64,000 nt of DNA from Marisa cornuarietis (lineage: Eukaryota; Mollusca; Gastropoda; Architaenioglossa; Ampullariidae): assembly GCA_004794655.1 (NCBI GenBank), contig SMMW01000576.1:3485501-3549500 (forward strand). Direction: 5' to 3'. The position numbers and the translations under genes are program-made. The notes below the pieces were generated by a model that did no database searches, was not told where the DNA came from, and was given only the letters and a program-made list of their open reading frames with translations. Positions 12,501 to 27,500 of this stretch are shown here, in pieces (the first letter of the stretch is position 1; the number at the start of each line of letters is the position of its first letter).

Positions 12501-15500
12501 AAATATTAGTTGCCGGGAAAGCTTGTGCTAATACAGGATACTTACCAAGACTTCTGTCAGCAAGTTGAAGATGGTTTTCAACTCATTAGATGGTGCATTG
12601 GTGTACTGTAGCTGTGATGAACAGAAATAGTCTTTTTCTGCAGCGTCATTAATTCAAGTCATAAAGCCACAGTAAGCATCAATAAAAACTAGCAAACACC
12701 CCAGTAACTGTTCACTGAAATGTTTACACTGTAAACCTGTTGCACTGTATCTTTTATCCAGCATAAATATATACTCCTCAATTTGTATAAAATTAAATGG
12801 CTTTTAAATAAACAATAATTGTAATTAATATTATCCTTTTTAGAGTTCCTCATACAGATTCATTACCTGAATCATGTAATTCACTTATGATAAATCATGA
12901 TGATGTCATTACAATAACAAAATAGTAAGACATGACAACAATGCAAAAATGATAGCTCATAAATAACACACACATATAGGTACTCACAGCTGGAGAATTA
13001 CTCACCATAAGCTGTTTGACCAATGTCAGACTGAAAGACAGGTTGCAGAAGCTGCAGTACAGCAACATGTCGATGATTGTTGTCATATTTCCTGTTGTCA
13101 ATTCCCGGACTGCCTGCGCCACCTGGGGATACACTAACACTGTATCTTTGTATGGAGGCATGGGGGGGCTTCTGGCTGATCTCCCTTTATATCTTTATCA
13201 TACACCAGACAAGTTTTCTTCTACAGTTAAACTTGGTGAGGTGTCATTTGAGGCCAACCTTGAAATGCAAGTTGCTGTTCCTGTTTGGATTTCGTGGCTA
13301 CCCTTCCTAACTCACCTCTCTGAGGTAGTGGATGGATTCAGCTCCAAAGACAAACTTCTGCATGTCGGGACTCATCTTGAGAAAGATACGGGGTTGCACC
13401 ATCTGAGGTAACCGAGGTGCAAGATCACCCAAGCCTGCCCAAAAGACAAGAAGAAAAATTCTTTATGAATGTGATGGAGATGAAAGCTATGCACCTTGAG
13501 ATCAACAAATGCAACACTAAATAATACTCTGTCACCTCTTACCATTAGCAGGAACTTAGGTGTGAAAGGAATTTATTTCCAGACCCGTACATGCTTCAGT
13601 TTTGACATATACATATACATGTAAATCCACTTCTGCTGCAGGCCGATTTATCTTCAGAAATGGTAGTCCTATCACCTTTCTGTCGTTGGGGAGTGAGGTC
13701 ATTCATATCTTGTGGCCATCTATTTTTGGGACGATAGAGACCATCGCCTCTCTCACACTACCTTACTTTTCCCAGACCTCTATGGCAGGGGTTGGGAACC
13801 TTTTTTCCTCCAATGGCTATTTTGATATTAGCCTGCTTTATTGTCGCTGCCCTACGTGCCAACAGGCATAATGGGCAGTAAGTAAGTAAGTACTGCTTTA
13901 TTTAGTCAAGCTGTAGTTTCATCACAGTGTATTAACACTTTAGCAACGTGTACATTCCAAGCCTGCCTTTCACTGCTGTCCTCTGAGTCACAATCTGCCT
14001 CTTCGTAATCCAGTGCTCTAAACATCTGGATATCCACTTTCAAAGATCCATATCAGGTATGTCTAGAATTAAGAAATGTATTCCTCTACGGATTATTTCT
14101 TTTTTGAACATTCCAAACCAAAGTGCTTTCTTATCTAGCACGTGCTATAGTTTTTTTCCCCTTTTCTTAAAATCTTAAATGATGCTACAACCTTTTTTCC
14201 CACTTATAGCAGACACAGCAGCTGCAACCTTACATGCATCTAGCCTCACATGAGATTTCAACGTACTTTCTGTGCGGTACGCAGACACATCACAGTTGAG
14301 GATCAGCATCGCCAAGGCACTGTGCAGGTGTCCAAATTCTCGTGCCTGGATTGAGCTCCATCGGCGACTGCCTCCATCCTATCAACAGTTACAACAAAAT
14401 AGTTCAACTCATGTGAGTACAATGATGGGGAAAAGAGATGAAAGCATAATTGTGAGGGTGGTGGGGGAGATTGGTGTTTTACACGGAGCCAGCAACTAAG
14501 GCTATATATCATGGCAAGGCAGTCAGCCCTGTAAACAGATGCCACATGCAGAGAAAGAACAGCATGCCCGAGAAGAGAGCTGAACCCAGGACATGCAGCC
14601 AACCTTCACCGTATTGGTGACAGGTGCTAACTGTTGCATCACTGGACTGCCCTAATTGTGAGGGTGAGCAAGTTTAAATCAACCAAACCATATCAAACAG
14701 ATGACAAGAAAAACGTAATTCATGCAATGCAAGAGTGAGAGATTAACAGGCGAAAACATGGACCACTCACATCAGCAACATTTGTATTGAATAGAAACAC
14801 AAAATGCTTTATTTCAATGATTGATTGAAACACAAAACAGTACATGATCTGGCATAGATAACGCAGAATATATTATGTTTTAATGTTGGCTACAAAACAT
14901 CACATATCAAAAAAAAAAACTTATCCCAAATCAGTTAATTGTCATAGGTTCACTTAACTCTTACATTACCAAGACAGAAATCATCAAAGCTATCAAAAGC
15001 ATGAAAAATGGCAAAGCAGCAGGCCCGGACGGCAAACCCCCAGAAGCACTAAAGACAGACCCAGAAACAACAGCAACAATTTTACAGCCACTCCTACACA
15101 AGATCTGGGAACAAGAGCTAGTCCCAGCAAAGTCCTGACAAGGATAATACTAGTGAGACTGAAAGCACTAGACAAGAGACTGAGACCAGAACAAGCAGGG
15201 TTTCGCCAGGATAAGTCATGCACTGACCACATTGCAACCCTCCATATCATCATAGAACAGTCCATCGAATGGCAATCCTCCCTTTATGTAACTTTTGTGG
15301 ATTTCGAGAAGGCCTCAACAGTGTAGACAGGGACGTCATCTGGAGGCTGATGAACCACTATGGTATTCTGCCTAAATTCATAAACATAATCCAGGGATTG
15401 TATGAAGACTCATCCTGCCAAGTTATCCATAACGGCAAACTGACTAAACCTTTTGTAATGAAGACTGGCGTAAGACAGGGGTGCATATTATCACCAACAA

Positions 15501-18500
15501 TCTTCCTGATGGTTATATTCTGGACAACCCAAGACAACAACACCGGTAACCAGTGGACCTTCACCAAACAGCTAGAGGACCTGGACTTTGCAGATGACAT
15601 TAGTCTTCTATCTCATCAGCAGCAGCATGCACAAACCAAACTGAGCAAGCTAGCAGAGGAAGCAGAGAAGACCGGCTTAAAGATCAACAGAAAGAAGACT
15701 AAAGTGATGAAAATCAACAAGAAGCAGGAACTTCCAATCCATCTCCAAGGAGAGAATATCCTAGAAACAGACCGCTTTACATATCTGGGAAGCATCGTCA
15801 GCAAGGACAGTGGAGCGGATGATGACATCAGAAGCCGCATAAACAAGGCCAGGCATGCTTTTAACACCCTACACCCAATCTGGAACTCCCGATCATTATC
15901 CTTCCGCAGTAAGACCCGCATCTTTAACACCAAGGTGAAGGAAGTCCTACTGTATGGCTCCGAAACCTGGAGAGTGACGAATACCATCAATAAGAAGCTC
16001 CAGACCTTTACCAACTGATGCCATCACCATATTTTGGGAATAAGATGGCCTGAAAAGATCTCCAAGAGCAGCCTGTGAGAAAGAACTAACCAGAATGCCA
16101 CTAGTCAAGACATCAAAAAGCACAAGTGGGGCTGGATAGGACACACCCTGCGCAAACCAGCTGACACCATTGCCAGGCAGGCACTTGACTGGAACCCTCA
16201 GGGCAAGAGGAGTAGCAAGGAATGATGATAATGATGATGATGGCTACAAAACGCCACCTATAAAAAAAAAACCTTACCCCAAATCAGTTAATTGTCATAG
16301 GTTCACTTAACTCAGCATTTCTCAACCTTTTACTTGTGACGCCCCCCCAGACGAATAAAGGTACGTCCGCACGCCCCCCTTAGCCACTAATACCTATATG
16401 AGATATTAGAAAATGACCGCCTTTGCGGCCCCCTTTTCAGCAGCTTGCGCCCCCCTTGGGGGGCGCGCCCCCCAGGTTGAGAACTGCGGACTTAACTCTT
16501 ACATTACTCAAATCTGATATTAAGAGCTGAACCCTTACACTACAGAAATATTGCTGCTAACAAAACCTGACTTAAACATTAAGAAAACAGTTTTTAGCCT
16601 ACTATATTCTTGACGGATACTTAAAATTTGAACACAGTTTTTCTTGAATAATTAACAACTGAATTAAATTGCTTGTGATTTTGTGAAAAAAAAAATTGTA
16701 GTGGTAAAATTCCTTCTTCGAGTACTTACCAGATGATATGACTATATGGAGATATCACCCTCTAGCTACCCAAATCCATATAGGGCTGAACTGTGCTCAA
16801 GTCCTACTGTTCTAGGCTCACTAGACCAGAACAGGTTGCTAGAGGGTAATATCTCCATACAGTGGTACAGTACGAAGATGAAAATAAATTGCAGCCTGAC
16901 ATGTACACAAATTCTATTATCATTATTAAATAAGTGTTTTAATTATTTTTATTAGTATACTGCTGAAACTTTAAAATATTTTCATTGCATTTAATATTTA
17001 TAAAGCTTACAGTTAGTTATTAGTTCTTGGAAAAAATTCCAGAACTTCATCTTGTAAGATGCTTTGAAACATTAAACCTCATCTTCACATGCTTGCTGTT
17101 TTAGACCTGTACTTGTGAAGAATATGAAGAATATGAACATCTATCATAAATTTTGAGTTTTATCTATCATACAGCAGTATGAAAATGTGAAAACCTTAAC
17201 ACTTGTTGAAGACTTTGATGGGTACTGTTCCCTTAAATAATTGTCACTAATTTTACTTCTGTCCAATCTTTCTAAAAACTGGTCTCAAACCAATACAATA
17301 CAACCTTATTCATCGACAAGATCAATTCCAGATAGTGCTTGTACTAGCAGTAATACATGTATATATATACATGATATATAAGAGATAATACATACACATT
17401 AAAATAATAATCTTTCTCTCTCTCACACACATTCCCAGCAACAGTAGATACAGTTGGTGACCTTAGGATCACGACCAGTAGAGTTGATCAGGTAAATGGC
17501 ATGTGAAATGAATGAATCGCGGTGACAATTGCTTTGGCATACAGGCATCGCGTACCTATGGCCAGTCCACAAGAGTGAAAAATCACATGCCAATAAATGA
17601 TCAGAAATAGAGAAGATATGGGATGCCTTTGCTGATCACAAAAGTCTGACAAAGGAAGATTTGAGTTTCCATAGGATGTACAAGCATCGTTGGCTCTTAT
17701 GGAGGATCATGTCGATCAGTGTTGACGTCCCATTTAAGCTTGTTATTGAAGATAGTACCTAAATATTTGTAAGAGTCAACTACCTCAATGGCATCATCAT
17801 GGATAGTACTGATGACTGCCTCAGGCTTGTTCATCCGAAAGTCAAAAATCATTTCCTTAGTCTTAGAGGCATTAAAGACAAGGAAATGTTTGTCACACCA
17901 GCGTACAAAGTCAGGAAGAGCGCCACTGTGAACATGTTCATTATTATCCAAAATTGACAGCAAGGCAGAGTCATCAGCAAATATTTTATAAGAAAGCTCC
18001 TATCAGTAGTGCTTTTACAAATGTTAGTATAGAGTATGAACAGTAGTGGAGACAAGCAGCAGCCTTGAGGGGAACCTGTACATTCTGGGAACACTAAGTC
18101 AAAAAACCTTTTACAATACAACATCCTACCATTAAAAGTCCAATATCTGGGAAAATGAAGGTAAGTAGTAGCTACCTCAGTTATTTGCAAAACAGTTACA
18201 GGTCTAGATTATGCACTTACCTCATCTATGCCGTTGGCAGTGTTGCCCAACAGGAAAGCAATCAGGCGTTGGAAACCTTGTCGGCCAAACATATGGGCAC
18301 ATGCTTTAGTTCCCTGCAACAAGGAATCTACATTTGAAAAAAATTTACTGTGAAACAGATGGATCAAGCAACAAGTATTCTATCAAATTTTTGCTTAACT
18401 AGTTTGTGTGTGTGTTGGGGGGGGGGGAAGGGGTAGGGAAGTAAATGTACTCCTACTACTGAAATTAATGTAGAGTCCAATTATTTATAAAAAAAAAATG

Positions 18501-21500
18501 ACTCAGCTTCAGCAATCATTAAATAAGAGGTAATATACAATTTTATTTATTCCAGAGGGTAATCAGAAACAGATCTACACTGAATATAGAGTTGGATATA
18601 CTGCATATATAGCTGGATATCCTGGCTGCAGAGCTGTATAATGGATGGTCTCCAAACACTTTTGCTTCAAAGTTATTCTAGTTACTCTACCTATAAACAA
18701 AATTAATAAAACAGACATAATCATGCTACTGCAATTGCCAGCAACATCACTATGAGCCTCTTCATCTTTAAGTCTTTAAAACAAGGTAGTAAATAGTGGC
18801 TCCAATAAAAGTACTGTTACACTGTGAGCCTCACCATCTGTATGTATGTCTTGAGAACTAGAAAGTACTGGCTGCAGTGCCTGACATAGTCTACCACCTC
18901 CTTGTCCAGCATGCGTAATAACTGCTCCACCAAAGCATCAAATGTCTTCTGAGTCTGAAAGGTATGACAGGACCAGTAAAGGCTCAGTACTCAAGAGTGC
19001 AAATCACAGGAAAAATGGAGAATGTATACCATAATCTGTTGCTATTACCTGCCCACCCTCAATCCCAAGGCCATTCATCTTGTTTGGTTAGTACAAAGTT
19101 TCACTTTCTAATGCAGATCTCAAATGGTTTCTATTAGGTTTACTTCACACATAAACTGCTCTGCTGAAAAAAAATAATTACAAACTGCTTTCACCATAGT
19201 TTTCTATCTCAATATCATCATCTACAACAAATTAACACGTGATAGCTAAAGTGTATTAATGCCAAACTGCAGGCAAGTGAAATGTTTGTTCTTAGCCCAC
19301 TACTGTAATAAGAACAAATAGAAGAACAAAGAACAACTAAATTGAAGAATGTGATTGGTGCATGTGCACTCACCGATACTCCCCCGTGAGCTAAGAAGCT
19401 GGACATCATATGTTCAAGGACTTTGGCAAACATGACACGCACTTCCTTGATGGGGCATTCCAGAATGAATGGTCTGTCACATAGTGTCAAATCAACAACA
19501 GACTGCAAACCAGCCAGTTATACATGCTGCTAGAAGTAACTGTTAATTATAAGAACATTATTCAATATAAAAAAGTCAAGACCTCACTGCCTGGTACCTA
19601 CACTCTCCTTCAGCTACATTTGCAGAGTCCTTTAAGAGGATTCATAATGCATGGGACGAGCACGAACAGTTCAGTAAACAAGTGACAAGCATCATAAAAG
19701 AGATTTCATAACATATGAGATGTAAAGGGAAGCAGCTTAGTCAATTTTGGCCGTAAAACCATTTAGCGAAGAGGATTTATTTCCCTTTTATCACAGGTCA
19801 ATCTGGTGAAAATTTATTTTCCCAGTTATAAACTCTTTATGTTTGTATTATTTAATCGATTTGATTATATATTTTTATCTTTCCTAGTTCTAGTGTAATA
19901 TATATTTTGTAAAGAGTACAAATTAATCAATGGAAAAGACTTGACTCCAAGGCTTCTGCCTAGAATGAGGTAACTAATAAATAGGTGCTGATATTGCAGA
20001 GGGTGAGATTTAAACTGACAACCTTTGGCTCCAAAATTGAGTGCAATAACAAGCAGACACCCTCAAGCAGAATAAAAACTTTCTTGTAATCACTGGTTAA
20101 TGAAAATCTGTAAATAAGGCTGAATATCATAAGACGGTACCAGAATCTGCACTACCATTGTAAACTCTTGCCCGGGGCTATTGATATCCAAGATTCATGT
20201 ACCAGCCATCTTTGATCATGTTAATTTTCTTTGAAAAATCTTATTTGATAATGTGTGTGTGTGTGTGCATGTGTATGTGCTGTATATTATGGTTGTCATG
20301 TATGTTCTTTATTATGTGGGCTGTTCCTATGTTTGTTATACTTTAAAGGCTTGTATGATGTCTTATATAGGCAAGTCATTTACCTATTTTGTTTCTGAAT
20401 GCTGTCTGGTCGCATCTTTGATTTAATGTCTCTTAGCATTGTAAAGAGCAATGAACATGTTTAATGTGCTGTATTATGTAACATTCACATGAGTGTGCAC
20501 TCCAGGATACTTATCTAAGCTTCCCTCATCTCATAAACATCAACATGTGACACTTACTTGAGATACTGGCTGCCATCTGGACCAGCCAGGAAGTCGATGA
20601 ACCACATACAAGCATCCTTGCACCGAGAAAACAGGACTTCTAGCACCTGTGCCCACTCATCTAATTCACTCCTGACAAAAGAAGCAAGTAAACTTGTCAT
20701 TTTCATTAAAATAAGTAGCTACAGAAAACTATAAAAACTCAATTTGCACACTTCTCAAAACATGGTGCATAAAGGTCAGGCAGTCAGGGAAAATATCAAA
20801 CTCAACATTTTCCTGGCTCACAAATGGATGCAGGCAAGACTCAGTACACTTAGTTACGTCACTAATTGAAAACAATATTTTGTGAATGGTGCTTAGTTTG
20901 ATAGATGACTGGCCAGAAAAGTACACAGCTGCTTCTTCGTCATGTGAGAAAGCAAGTCATCCAGCTATCAAGAAAGGATTATGAACAATGGTAAAACACG
21001 TACTGATTCTTCTGGCTGGTACGGAGGTAGGTGTTAAACAAAAACTTCACTCCCAGTTGTATGGCGTTAACACACATCTTGCTGTATTGTGGGCTATCCA
21101 CACAATCCTGGATGAGGGAAAAGCATAAATTGAGTTACTAGCCCAGAGCTATCTACTTCTATAACCAGTTCTTGATACAAATCCAAAATTATTTCCAAAA
21201 CATTTGCAGGATTCCAAAACATCAGCTTCATAAGATAATGACAATAAAGGAAGACAAATCCAAATAAAATAAAATAAAAAGAATTGCCTACTGAATTTTG
21301 GAAGATAAGTCTCAGAAGGAAGGAGAAGTAGTCTGGGTTGTATACATCACGGTTTTTGACAAATGTGATGTTTTCAGCATGGATTGCCTGCTGGATCGAG
21401 GCTGGCATGCGCTCTACAAACATGCCCCTCTGCTCTCCCTTGTGCACCAGCTCTGTCAGCTCCAGAAGACTGTTGGAGTCCAGGCTGCGCTTCCTATCCT

Positions 21501-24500
21501 CAGAGAAAGGTAGCAAATAATTTGAGCAAATATACACCACTACACATTTAGATTACACACCAACAGCTCTTCAAAAAGATAAGAAAGGATTAATTTTCAA
21601 GTAATCTCAATGATTTACTGCTTATGGGTTGTTAATCAGCTAGCTGGGTTCTGGGATGAGGGTTCATCAAATGGTACTAGATGAGCTGCTTATGCACACA
21701 GTTTATCTATAATCTCTAAAAAGAAAAAAACAAAATTGCTCACAAAGAGTCCTTAAATTTACAAATGAGTGAATATATACAAATGTAAGCTGAATTTTGT
21801 AAATGTAAGTCGTTCACATAACTGTTCCTAAAATTCACATTTCACTAGGTTTTTTTTTATATTCCAACATTGGAAACTATAAGCTGTAGGTCTGGATCTG
21901 ATTTTAAAAATAAGAACCAATAAATAAAACAATAACATATCAGAAAGACATCCCAATATATTAGCAAACTAAATTCTAAAATTGTGGAAATAAATGGGCA
22001 TGAACAAAAACTGACAACAGAAATTTCATGACACACCCTCCATGAGGCAAAAGACGACGGCTCAGAATACGACTGCGTTTGGCACTAGTAGGCGTGTGAG
22101 GCTCCTCCATACGTTCATAAAACAGCAGATAACCATTCCAGTAACGCAGGCGTTCTTCTGGATAGGAGTTTGCTACAAGAGGCAAATTGACAATTGCATT
22201 ATATTTTTCCTACCAGATCACAAGCCAAAGCTCACATCCTATAAACACACTGAGGCCTAGGTTTTTGCTGGAAAAGAATATTAAAAATATTAAAAAGCAT
22301 TATCTGCAGGAGGCTGAGTAAAAACAGATAACTAAAACTGGCAAAGGAAATCACATACAAAGATTATGCAAAATATGACATATAAGGTTGTTTGAATTTT
22401 TGCATAACAAAGTTTTTTCTCTTTGTAAACGTTTAAAAAACATTAGCTATGGTCACATTTTCTGTCTTATTAAATGCAAATTGAGCAGCTCCACCTATAA
22501 AAAAAAACTCAGAATGTGTACCAAATTTTGCTAAGGAAATATGTCTGCTCGTGAAGAAAATCAATCACTCACTGGAATCAAAGACCTTGGCTCGATACAT
22601 CCCTCCAAAACATTCTTGCTCAACTGTGCCATCTGTCATGTCAAACTCCTCCACTATTGTATCATTGAATTTGAACCACTTGCCCTTGTTAGGGTTGGTG
22701 AGCACCGTTCCCCTGGAACAGCAAAGTAAGGCATGATTGTCTTCCTTAATGCACTCACAAATACCAATGAAATATCATGCACACACGTGGTACTTATGAT
22801 GACAAGAGTACAGCAACTCCAAGAAAGGATGGTCTATGCTAACCTTCTGTCTTTGATGAAGGAATAGTAGTGGCCTGCGTTAGCCTGTCCGCTGTGCACC
22901 ACGATGCCCACCAGTTCGTAGTTAATGCACTTAGGCTGCTGCTCCAAGACAGCTGGCTCCGACACCATGTCCCCACTTCCCATCTCACTGCCGGCACTCA
23001 TCCCACTGCTTCCACTAATGCCACTGCTGCTGCTGCTGCTACTGTCTGACACTTCACCGTTGGTCAGGGAACTGACATTACCATCAGCAGCACCTGATCC
23101 CACATCCCCTGTTGCCTCTTGTACCCCTGCCTCCATTTCCAATCTTGCCATACCTTCTGCTGTGTATGGCTCCATGTTCAGTATCCATGGGAACTGAATT
23201 TAACATTGTCTTGTTTATTAACCATAAGATCAATGTCATAAGTCTCTCAACGTTCACCTTCAAAAGTATACGAGGTCTGTCTGAAAAGTAATGGCACTGG
23301 TGTCACAAGCCATTTATTTCAATTCCAAACAACAAACTACACGGTTTCCCCTTCAAAGTCCCCCTTGAGTCTAATGTACTTCTCCATCCTTCTCTTCCAT
23401 GCTTCTGTGCAATGCTGTAAGGATTCTTCTGTGAAGCCCCTCAGCTCTGCCCTCTTGATGGCCTCCACACCTTCAAAACAGGTCCCTTTGATGATTCCCT
23501 CAAGCTTGGGGACAAGAAAAAAGTCACATGGAGCAAGATCAGGTGAAAAGGGAGGTTGTTCCAGTATGGCAATGTTCTCAGCCAAGAACAGCCAGATGCT
23601 CAGTGTGCTGTGATCAGAGATGCATTGTTGTGGTGAAGCATCCACAATTTCTCCTGCCACAACTCTCATCTCTTTTTGCACACTGAGCTGAGCAAATGCC
23701 GCAAAATCTCTTTGTAGACTTGCTGACTGACCAAGATATCATGTTAGATGATAACACAATCCACTTATTCCTCTTTTGCCCATAGCGCACATAGCATACC
23801 CAGTCCTGATACTTTTCAGACAGACCTCGTATGTTAAAATATATTCTAACTGAATAATCACTGTACTTGTCAATATCAGTTATTGTGTAACAAACCTCCA
23901 AGATGGAAACAATTATTTGTGAAGGGGAACTGATGTTTTACGACGAGCCAGCAACTAATGCTATATTAGGGCAAAGCAGACTGGTAAGGACAGAAAGAAG
24001 AAGGTAGAAAGAGAATGAACAGAATAAAGGTGAAAGGAAGAATTAATGAAGCTGTTTAGAAATACACAAACATAAATCCATACATCAATAAATAATTTTT
24101 TAAAAACCTGGTGGGTGTTTTACCTTAAAGTAATCATCAAACTTAAGAGCTCTGTTAGTCTCCCAGTCATAGCCAAAGCGCTTCAGTTGTATGCAAAGCA
24201 GAGGTGGCAGTGTCTTGATGCACATACGTTTGATGGTGTTTCTCTGTTGATATAAAACGCAGAGTCAAGTATGAGTATCCCCCCAGCAAGCTCAGTGTTA
24301 TTCCACTTTAGAAAATGCACACATTTCCAGCCAAGATGTTTTAACTTTTTTTGACATTAATGGTATGGTTATATGTTGTAATTAAGTATAAATGTCAAGA
24401 TGAGATCTCTGAAAATCAGTTGGACATGTATGTTTTATCCCTTGCTACCTTTTTTTTTTCTTAACGAAGTGGCTGGTCAGTGTGAAATACACCATGCAAT

Positions 24501-27500
24501 TTTTGAAGGAAGATTTGTCATAACAATTGAGTGGAAGGTATAGTGAGAACAAATAAAGGGCCTCACACCTTCTCCCCACACTTCTCACAGAAGTAGGCAT
24601 TGTCCCCTTCCAGCAGTTCGCCCTTGACGAACTGATCCAGGGAATCCTGCAGCGTTGCATTCTTCACGGTCAGGTTCAGGGCAATGAATGCTTCCTCTCT
24701 CTCATACCTGGGGACAGGACAGGTAGAAAACACACCGTTGTAGGTTTTATTTCCATAGATAATTTCAACATATACAGGAATGGCCTGTTGATGCTTATGA
24801 CCAGATTCTTGCACACTACCTCTGGATACTAAATACTACATCTAAATGAAGCATAAAACACCTGGTAATACTACTTTGAGGCATAACTACAAAAAATGTA
24901 TTACCTGTGTGGACAGTCTTTGCAAATCTTTTGATCTGAAAACTTTCCTTGAAACTTATTCTTGAATATTTCCTCCTTTCCAATTTTCTGCAAAAAGACA
25001 AGAATTTCAAACAATAAAAAGAACTTCACATTCATATGAGAAAAGGAATCAAAAGGATGTATTCAAACACACATTTATTCACAAGCATGCATTTTTCAAT
25101 GATCCCCCCACCCCCCACTGTGTTCAAGAACAATAAACATTAAAGAACATCACAAGCAGTCCAAATTACATCCTCCAAAGCATGTCACTTAATGGTCTTA
25201 ATCTCTGAAGACCAAATTCCAGCAGCTGCTATCTAAGGTTAACACATTTTTAATGGGTCACCACTGAAGTAGCAACTCTAAGTTGCCATGCAAAAGGGCT
25301 GCCAAAATAGTACATCAGGATTGCACTTTAGTCATATGCTCCATTAAGGTAGCCAGTATGTAACAAAGAATGCAACTGCTGTCACACAACAGGAAATAGT
25401 TTTTAATTGCATTCTCTCCCTTTTATCATATTACTCCTTTGTTTACCCTCGCGTTTCTCAACCTTTTACTTGTGATGCCCCCCAGATGAAAAAAAGTACG
25501 TCCCCATGACTCCATTTGCCTGCTAGGCTGTATCCGGACACGTCGAAAGAACCAGGTTTGGTAGCAAAATTAGCTATATAAGTGAATGCTTGATCTTAGC
25601 ATAATTTAATTTTACAATGGAAGCTAATTTCACTAATACCGATATTAGATATGAGAAACTTTTTAAAAAAAGGACCGCCTTCACAGCCCCCTTGTCAGCA
25701 CATCGCATACCCGAAGGGAACGGGGTGCTTCACACAGGTTGAAAACTGCATGTTTGCCCCTTTTATTACCCTGCGTTATTTTTAGATTTACATAGCACAA
25801 TAGAAAGTTCTGTTTATGAAGACTAAATGAAGTGTTATGCTGGCTGCTGACTTCACTGAAATTGTTCCCAATTATCAGAGGAAAATACACTAGTTAAGTA
25901 GCATTTAAATTTACTACGTATATTTTATAAAATATTTAACTACTGAGCTTTTATCAATAACTGACAGTGTAAAAATACAGTTCCTTTGAGCCCTTTTATG
26001 TGGATTTATGACAAGAAAGTGATAAAATAATTTATGCTCATGGAAACATCTTTTTTATTAATTTTTGTTAAATTATTGTGAATCATGTTTGTCTCAGGTA
26101 ACGTTATAAACATACTTATCTTAGAACAATACATGAACCTGGCACAAAAATGTGGAGTTCTTGCACTTGTAAAAGTGATCAAGAGCAAAATCTACCACTG
26201 ATAATGTGGTAACAATATTATATTGCCACCACTGAAATTTGCTTGTGCACAGTCACCTCCCATCTCCCCATAAACTATCCATGGTCCGGTTCACTGACCT
26301 TCATGTGCTCATCCACTTGATCTGTAAGGGCCTGGAAAAAATCAAAGGCATCTTGTTGTTCACGGACATTGATAGTCTGACCCCACAGCCTGAAAATACT
26401 CCAGAAACGTTCCGGCTCATGAAATTGCAACTTGCTCTCCATGAGATGTCCAAACACTTGTTGGATCTGGTAAAAGACACTTTATACACCATTTTTTGTG
26501 TGCATTAAGGTGCACACACACACACACAAACACCCACAATCAGACACACAACACACATAGGACTTAATAAATAATATGAGGTTATAATAATAATAATGAA
26601 AATCATCAATAAATCAAGTTTCTCTTTGGTGGAAGCTTAAAATACTTGATAGAATCATAAAAGTAAGCAAATCATAAAAAAGTAGGCAAATATTGATATT
26701 TCAATAGATTCACAGCTGCTAAAGGAGGGAACATAATGATGAAATTATCCAAGAGTTTAAACACGAGTAAATAAAATCATGTATTATGACAGCCCTGACA
26801 TGAATAAAGGTTATTATAGGTAAAGGTTATTATAGACAGTAAATGGCTGTGTTAGCGTAATCAGACACAGAGACTGTGCATGTGTGTTTGTGTCACTGTC
26901 CAATGCTGACAGCTGAATATTTATCTGCTTTGTTACCTGTCTTCATCAGGACTATCCTCATCAACAGACAGGACTGCTTCAGGCACTCCTGGCACCATGT
27001 AGAGCTGCTGCAGCACTGAGTTCATGTAGCATGTTGCCCCAGCATTCTTCAGCCCAACATAGCCACATGGTGCCCGACCATCAACAGCAGGCATGTACTG
27101 CAACAGATAAATATCCTATTGTGGAAGTCCCTAGCTGTGTGGAGTGCTGTACTGGACACACTGCCTCTTGCCTCCAGACTGAGAGAGAATGTCTGACTGA
27201 TATCCTATTACTTAAGAGGCTTAACACCCTCCCAAAGTATTAAAATATCATGGGTCACAATGAGAAAAGCCTTAATGACAGAGAAAGTAATTGCTGCAAG
27301 TAAATGTTCATTTTTTTGTGAAGATTGATGGCTCCAGTTACTTCATTAGAGTTTCTTGGTAAACAGTGGCTGGGCACCTACCTCCCATTGATTAGCACAG
27401 TCTGGGTTTGCCTGGTGGTGCATGACTAAGAGCTGTCGGCAGACCAACTCTTGGTTGTGAGGACAGTTATTGCACAGTTCAATGAGCAGATCAAATGCAG

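Larger units (their letters stand above)
6410..12545. other. Intron 55, 6.1 kb, mostly mobile DNA
   Basis: Holds the L2-type fragment at 6495-7005 and composite element copy 1 at 7495-11466. The rest (about 7006-7494 and 11467-12545) is AT-rich, with a GT microsatellite at about 12470-12500. No host exon was found inside. Confidence 0.7.
14379..18220. other. Intron 51, 3.8 kb, nested mobile elements
   Basis: Contains, left to right, SINE copy A, an RTE-type LINE with its long flanking duplication, a hAT-like element, a short member of the splice-like inverted-repeat family and a Rex1-like LINE remnant. I found no host exon inside. Confidence 0.7.

Noticed and set aside
15269..16018. 249-codon open frame as a host gene
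   Set aside because: It reads as a LINE reverse transcriptase (GVRQGC, FADD-type motif) and lies inside an element with flanking duplication and an (ATG)n tail.
20254..20480. Possible L2-type tail (TTGTAAAGAGCAATGAACATG)
   Set aside because: It has a weak resemblance to LINE 3' ends but no coding remnant or clear tail, so it is not called.
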